This document shows, piece by piece, positions 16,286 through 19,615 of a stretch of DNA of 19,615 bases; positions within the stretch are counted from its first letter, which is position 1; every line of letters starts with the position of its first letter. The notes under the pieces are model-generated. The model saw nothing but the letters and a program-made list of their open reading frames with translations. It did not search any database and had not been told where the DNA came from. Origin of the DNA: Flavobacteriaceae bacterium UBA3440. GTDB taxonomy: Bacteria > Bacteroidota > Bacteroidia > Flavobacteriales > Flavobacteriaceae. The stretch spans positions 1-19,615 of the forward strand of contig DFSJ01000081.1 in assembly GCA_002378585.1 (NCBI GenBank), given 5' to 3'. The position numbers were made by a program, and so were the translations under genes.

Positions 16286-16522
16286 ACTGATTCGCAGACC
16301 CAAAAACAAAAACAGCTGTGTTCATTCTATGCGTAATCCAAGTGCAAATGAAAAGAAAAAAATTGAAAAAGCAGTCGTTTTAAAAAAAATCAAATAGAGT
16401 TAACGGTTTGTTCACATTAAAGAGTCAATTACTTGAATACCAGTTACTTACCAAGAAAGTAATTTTACAAAGAAAATAAACCCGATTTTTCAAATAACTT
16501 AGTACAATTAACTCACTCTTTT

Positions 16523-17119
16523 ATGGAAGGATTTTCCCCCTGGATGGCAGATGCTCTATGGCCTTTATTGTTGCGCCTGGGGCTCAACTTTTTCTTTGTT
16601 ATGGTTTTGGTCAGAGGCGTTTATTACCGTTTCTCTAAAAACCCCATCTATGTGTTTACCTATTTGATGATTAGCACCGTAGTTTTTTTGCTCTGCTACA
16701 ACCTTCAAAAGTATGAGTTGGACCTGGGGTTGGCTCTGGGTTTATTTGCCGTTTTTGGCATTATTCGTTACAGGACAGACACCATCGGCATCAAGGAAAT
16801 GACCTATTTATTTGTCGTTATTGGCGTATCAATTATCAACGCCCTATCGAAAAATCAATCTTCCATGATGGAACTTGTTCTGGGCAACAGTTTTATGATC
16901 ATCCTGCTCTACTTGCTCGAGCGCATGATCCGAAACAATGAAGCGCTGAATAAAATAGAATGGGTCGAGCCCTATGAAAACATCGCCAAAGCTAATGGAC
17001 TAGCTGAACTCAAGCGAGAATTAGAATCAAAACACGGATGGAAGATTGATCGGATCGACTTACAAAAAATAGATCGACAAGCACAGATGGCTAAATTGAC
17101 GGTGTATTATGCAGAATGA
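16523..17119 (+). CDS. DUF4956 family membrane protein
   Basis: Integral inner-membrane protein of 198 residues with four or five hydrophobic segments in the first 135 (about 13-32, 43-60, 66-81, 94-108 and 117-134) and a soluble C-terminal domain from about 140 ending LTVYYAE. The block GLALGLFAVFGIIRYRTDTIGIKEMTYLF at about 69-97 is the family signature. Its function is unknown. Relatives often sit beside polyphosphate-polymerase (VTC-type) genes, but none is present in this window. It overlaps the DUF2490 gene by 11 bases, which argues for a shared transcript and coupled translation. No signal peptide is needed, as the first membrane segment directs insertion. Confidence 0.85.
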   Translation: MEGFSPWMADALWPLLLRLGLNFFFVMVLVRGVYYRFSKNPIYVFTYLMISTVVFLLCYNLQKYELDLGLALGLFAVFGIIRYRTDTIGIKEMTYLFVVIGVSIINALSKNQSSMMELVLGNSFMIILLYLLERMIRNNEALNKIEWVEPYENIAKANGLAELKRELESKHGWKIDRIDLQKIDRQAQMAKLTVYYAE

Positions 17120-17780
17120 TTTAAAGCCCTGGCTCACCATCTTGTGCACAGTTGTTTTCTTGAGTCTGTGGTCCCAAGAGAATCCTGTAAGAACCTGGAC
17201 AGGATTGGGCGCTGGAATGAAGCTCTCTAAAAATTGGGATATTCAGGCACAAACCCAATGGAGGACAGAAGCCGGTGATATCGACGCTTACTTAGTTGAG
17301 CTCACTACAGGACGTAAATGGGGTAAGGGATTTAAAACTTCCACCGGTTTGCGTCGTACTTGGCGACACGACGATCAAGGAGGCCTACAAGGCTACCAAA
17401 AAATTGAACGCTGGTTCTTGCAAAATACCTACAAACATGAAACCGGTCCTCTGGACTGGAGGCACCGAGTACTATACCAACACGACCGAGTCATCAATCG
17501 AGAAAAACCAGCTGAGCAACATTTGAGGTGGCTGACTGAAGCTACCTACCGAATTAAAAATTGGAAAGCTGATCCTTCGTTGGGTTTTGAATGGTTTCAC
17601 CATGTAGACCATCCCCAGAGATCAGGCGGAGCTGGTTGGCGAATAATCCTGGGCTCCGAAATCAAGTCTGGAAAAAACAAAACTTGGAAGTTTGATTACT
17701 TATTTGACCAAAACTTAATACAGGGAATACCTGATTCACATAGTCATATTCTTAAATTGACCCTTGATTTAGACCTATAA
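17109..17780 (+). CDS. DUF2490 outer-membrane beta-barrel protein
   Basis: Exported protein of 223 residues. The first 23 residues form a signal peptide (WLTILCTVVFLSLWSQ, cleavage near Gln-Glu). The rest is built of alternating, aromatic-rich strands such as WTGLGAGMKLSKNWDIQAQTQW, WRHRVLYQHDRVI and WKFDYLFDQNLIQ, and ends with short strand HILKLTLDLDL, as in small outer-membrane barrels. This matches the DUF2490 family, whose function is unknown. It overlaps the DUF4956 gene and is followed three bases later by the PHP phosphoesterase gene, so the three are probably one operon spanning inner membrane, outer membrane and an exported enzyme. Confidence 0.82.
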   Translation: MQNDLKPWLTILCTVVFLSLWSQENPVRTWTGLGAGMKLSKNWDIQAQTQWRTEAGDIDAYLVELTTGRKWGKGFKTSTGLRRTWRHDDQGGLQGYQKIERWFLQNTYKHETGPLDWRHRVLYQHDRVINREKPAEQHLRWLTEATYRIKNWKADPSLGFEWFHHVDHPQRSGGAGWRIILGSEIKSGKNKTWKFDYLFDQNLIQGIPDSHSHILKLTLDLDL

Positions 17781-17783
17781 CCT

Positions 17784-18899
17784 ATGAAAAACAACCTTAT
17801 CGGCCTTATGCTGCTGCTGGGACTTACGGCCCAAGCCCAAAACCACAGTCATTCATCGACTACTTCTGTGAAGTACCCGAACATCAAGGGTTACCAGACA
17901 CTGAGTACAGATCTACACATCCACTCCGTTTTCTCGGATGGAAATGTTTGGCCGACGATACGTGTTCAGGAAGCTTTGATGGAGGGTTTGGACGTGATCT
18001 CCATGACGGAGCACTTGGAGTATCAACCGCACAGCAAAGACATTCCACACCCTGACCGAAACAGGTCCTATGAACTCGCTTTGGCTGAAGCCAAAGACCA
18101 TGGACTTATCGTGATTCCTGGCTCTGAAATTACCCGTTCGGCACCCGTTGGGCACAACAACGCCGTGTTTATTCAAGACGCCAACCCCATACTGACCAAG
18201 GAGGCTCAGGATGCTTTTAACCAAGCTAAAAAACAGGATGCCTTTGTCTTTTGGAACCATCCAGCGTGGTATGCCCAGAGTCCCAAAGGGGTTCCTGTGA
18301 TTACTGAGTTCCAACTAAAACAGATCAAGGAACAAAAGCTGCACGGCATCGAGGTCATCAACACGGGAGACTATTCCGAGGAAGCCCTGCAAATCGCATT
18401 GGATCACAACTTGACCATTATGGGCACTTCAGATGTCCACGACCTTATTGAATGGGATTTTACCAAAAAAGGGGTACACAGACCGATCACGTTGGTATTT
18501 GCCGAGCAGAGAGACGCAGCATCTGTAAGAAAGGCATTGTTTGAGGGAAAAACAGTAGCGGTATTTAACCACTTATTTGTTGGGAAGTCGGAGTTCCTGG
18601 TCCCGTTAATTGAAGCAAGTGTAGTGTTGAGTGACGCAAAGTACATTCCCAACACAGAGATTTTGGAAGTCACCTTAAACAACACGACATCAAGCAATCT
18701 ACTGTTTGAAAATCAAATGCCTTACACCTTTTACCACCATGCCCCCGTTTTTGAAATTCCTGCTCAAGGGTCCATCAAGCTTCAAATAAAAACGGGAGAG
18801 AAATTAGACGAATTTACCCTAAGGCTTAAAGCTTTGAAGGCATATAGCGCGCCAAAAACTCAAGTGGTCGCTGAATGGAAAATTATTCCGCTACACTAA
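17784..18899 (+). CDS. Secreted PHP-domain phosphoesterase, Sb-PDE-like
   Basis: Exported metal-dependent phosphoesterase of 371 residues. The signal peptide is residues 1-18 (LIGLMLLLGLTAQA, cleavage before QN). The PHP metal ligands are in order: DLHIHS at 43-48, TEH at 75-77, Glu115 in GSE, NHP at 158-160 and GTSDVH at 214-219. A His-rich stretch follows the cleavage site (NHSHS). From about 275 to the end there is a beta-rich domain like the C-terminal domain of Sphingobium Sb-PDE-type phosphodiesterases. Family members hydrolyse phosphodiesters or phosphomonoesters; the natural substrate here is unknown. Last gene of the DUF4956-DUF2490 operon. Confidence 0.88.
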   Translation: MKNNLIGLMLLLGLTAQAQNHSHSSTTSVKYPNIKGYQTLSTDLHIHSVFSDGNVWPTIRVQEALMEGLDVISMTEHLEYQPHSKDIPHPDRNRSYELALAEAKDHGLIVIPGSEITRSAPVGHNNAVFIQDANPILTKEAQDAFNQAKKQDAFVFWNHPAWYAQSPKGVPVITEFQLKQIKEQKLHGIEVINTGDYSEEALQIALDHNLTIMGTSDVHDLIEWDFTKKGVHRPITLVFAEQRDAASVRKALFEGKTVAVFNHLFVGKSEFLVPLIEASVVLSDAKYIPNTEILEVTLNNTTSSNLLFENQMPYTFYHHAPVFEIPAQGSIKLQIKTGEKLDEFTLRLKALKAYSAPKTQVVAEWKIIPLH

Positions 18900-18906
18900 T
18901 TCAAGG

Positions 18907-19615
18907 TTAATAAGTGAGGTATAACCACCCTTGAATGGGTGGAGTTCCCTCGCCAAGATCTATCACATAATAGTAGGGTGCGGCAGGTAAAGGTCGATAG
19001 GTTTTCAAATCAATCCCTTGCCAAGTATTGCGGTATCCGGTTTGCGACCATACTAGTTGCTGATTTTTGTTGTAGATGCGCACTTGATTGTTGGGGTATT
19101 GATCTATATGGGTAATTGTCCAAACGGCCTCAGCAGTTCCGCTGTTCGGGGTGAGTACAACCGACACCTCAACCCTATTGGGGTGGTGACCAATCGTTAA
19201 TTTTCCTGGAATTAATGTTACCTCGTAGTTGGGCCAGGTACCTAAACGAGGCATCAGGGTATACATACCTAAACCAGAAGATCCTTGGGAAGATCCGGAT
19301 ATTTCCACCTTTGGAAGCGGATCATCCTCCAACAATCCATCAATTTCAAATCCAAAATCACCATAAAAAGGCTTGCCATCGTAGGCGTAAAAACCATCTA
19401 GTGCCCTGACCTTGAGCGGTGCTGGCACAATCTGTGCGTTGAAATATCCCAAGGAGAGGGAGTAATTAGGGTGGGTTAAAGTCCCTAAGTCAAAAGGGTA
19501 TAAACCTACTTGAGTTCCTTCTGCCCGACTGAGTTGACCGGATAAATCTACACGGTCTGGTCGGGTGACGTATTGCCAAACGGGTTCTTGGCTTCCATAT
19601 ACCTTATACTGATGG
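18907..19615 (-). CDS. MBG-repeat surface protein with T9SS type B C-terminal domain (partial)
   Basis: The reading frame is open through the right edge, so only the last 235 residues are seen and the start is missing. They contain two MBG-type beta repeats. The first begins near the edge (YKVYGSQEP...LSGQLSRAEGTQVGLYPF...HPNYSLSL), and the second follows (YDGKPFYGDFGF...LEDDPLP...LGTWPNYEVTL). The final 85 residues form a gliding-motility-associated (type B) secretion domain: VWTITHIDQYPNNQVRIYNKNQQLVW, then GYRNTWQG and PYYYVIDLGEG. The protein should be exported by T9SS and held at or released from the cell surface, perhaps as an adhesin. The usual PNGDGxND motif is degenerate (LTPNSGTAEAVW). 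It converges with the PHP gene, seven bases apart. Confidence 0.85.
   Translation of the reverse strand, partial: HQYKVYGSQEPVWQYVTRPDRVDLSGQLSRAEGTQVGLYPFDLGTLTHPNYSLSLGYFNAQIVPAPLKVRALDGFYAYDGKPFYGDFGFEIDGLLEDDPLPKVEISGSSQGSSGLGMYTLMPRLGTWPNYEVTLIPGKLTIGHHPNRVEVSVVLTPNSGTAEAVWTITHIDQYPNNQVRIYNKNQQLVWSQTGYRNTWQGIDLKTYRPLPAAPYYYVIDLGEGTPPIQGWLYLTY

Larger units (their letters stand above)
16093..16522. other. 430-base intergenic region between speA and the DUF4956 gene
   Basis: Divergent gap without a credible reading frame. It holds a perfect minus-strand promoter element at 16184-16191, a 13-base near-palindrome at 16213-16225 and a long imperfect hairpin at 16227-16285. The AT-rich part from about 16340 to 16510 next to the DUF4956 gene has only a 7-of-8 promoter match (TAATTTTA at 16460-16467). 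No tRNA or known riboswitch was recognised. Confidence 0.6.

Noticed and set aside
16401..16440. A TTTG near 16407 as -33 of a promoter for the DUF4956 gene
   Set aside because: The sequence at the proper spacing matches TAnnTTTG poorly (three mismatches).
1..19615. CRISPR arrays, tRNA or rRNA genes, insertion sequences, prophage genes
   Set aside because: No spaced direct repeats, cloverleaf, rRNA segments, transposase or phage motifs were seen on either strand.

Overview
The window looks like a chromosomal stretch from a gliding or T9SS-bearing member of the Bacteroidota, most likely Flavobacteriales. The reasons are a gldB-gldC pair, a secreted protein with MBG repeats ending in a gliding/T9SS type B C-terminal domain, an SDR-type threonine dehydrogenase of the Flavobacterium kind, DUF4956/DUF2490 proteins, and perfect copies of the Bacteroidota -7 promoter element TAnnTTTG ahead of several genes with no Shine-Dalgarno sequence. 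No rRNA, tRNA, insertion sequence, phage gene or CRISPR array was recognised. The genus cannot be told from the window.

Left third (1-8282), housekeeping: an alpha/beta hydrolase and the ribosome-assembly GTPase EngB run rightward and meet the gldB-gldC pair running leftward. NadE (ammonia-dependent NAD synthetase) and DnaG primase converge. MetG (with a C-terminal tRNA-binding domain) and a short SSB converge on overlapping stop codons. The primase has lost all four zinc ligands of its N-terminal CHC2 finger.

Middle (8283-11096): a small orphan zinc-ribbon protein, a secreted TPR protein, a small lipoprotein on the other strand and an SDR-type L-threonine 3-dehydrogenase.

Core of interest (11097-16092), one leftward operon of five overlapping or abutting genes: speA (arginine decarboxylase), speB (agmatinase), a deoxyhypusine-synthase-like enzyme with the catalytic lysine kept, a 99-residue protein with a very acidic tail ending in three glutamates, and a RimB-RimK fusion (retropepsin-like domain plus glutamate ligase). 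SpeA and SpeB should make putrescine through agmatine. The DHS-like enzyme is likely to transfer an aminobutyl group between polyamines or onto a protein. The RimK half is a candidate to add glutamates to the acidic tail encoded just upstream. The coupling of polyamine synthesis to a protein-tail modifying enzyme and its possible substrate is the best candidate for an undescribed system here. It is preceded by a 430-base gap holding a strong promoter match and a long imperfect hairpin.

Right end (16523-19615): a tight rightward operon of a DUF4956 membrane protein, a DUF2490 outer-membrane barrel and a secreted PHP-family phosphoesterase, then the C-terminal part of an MBG-repeat protein with a type B CTD that runs off the window edge.
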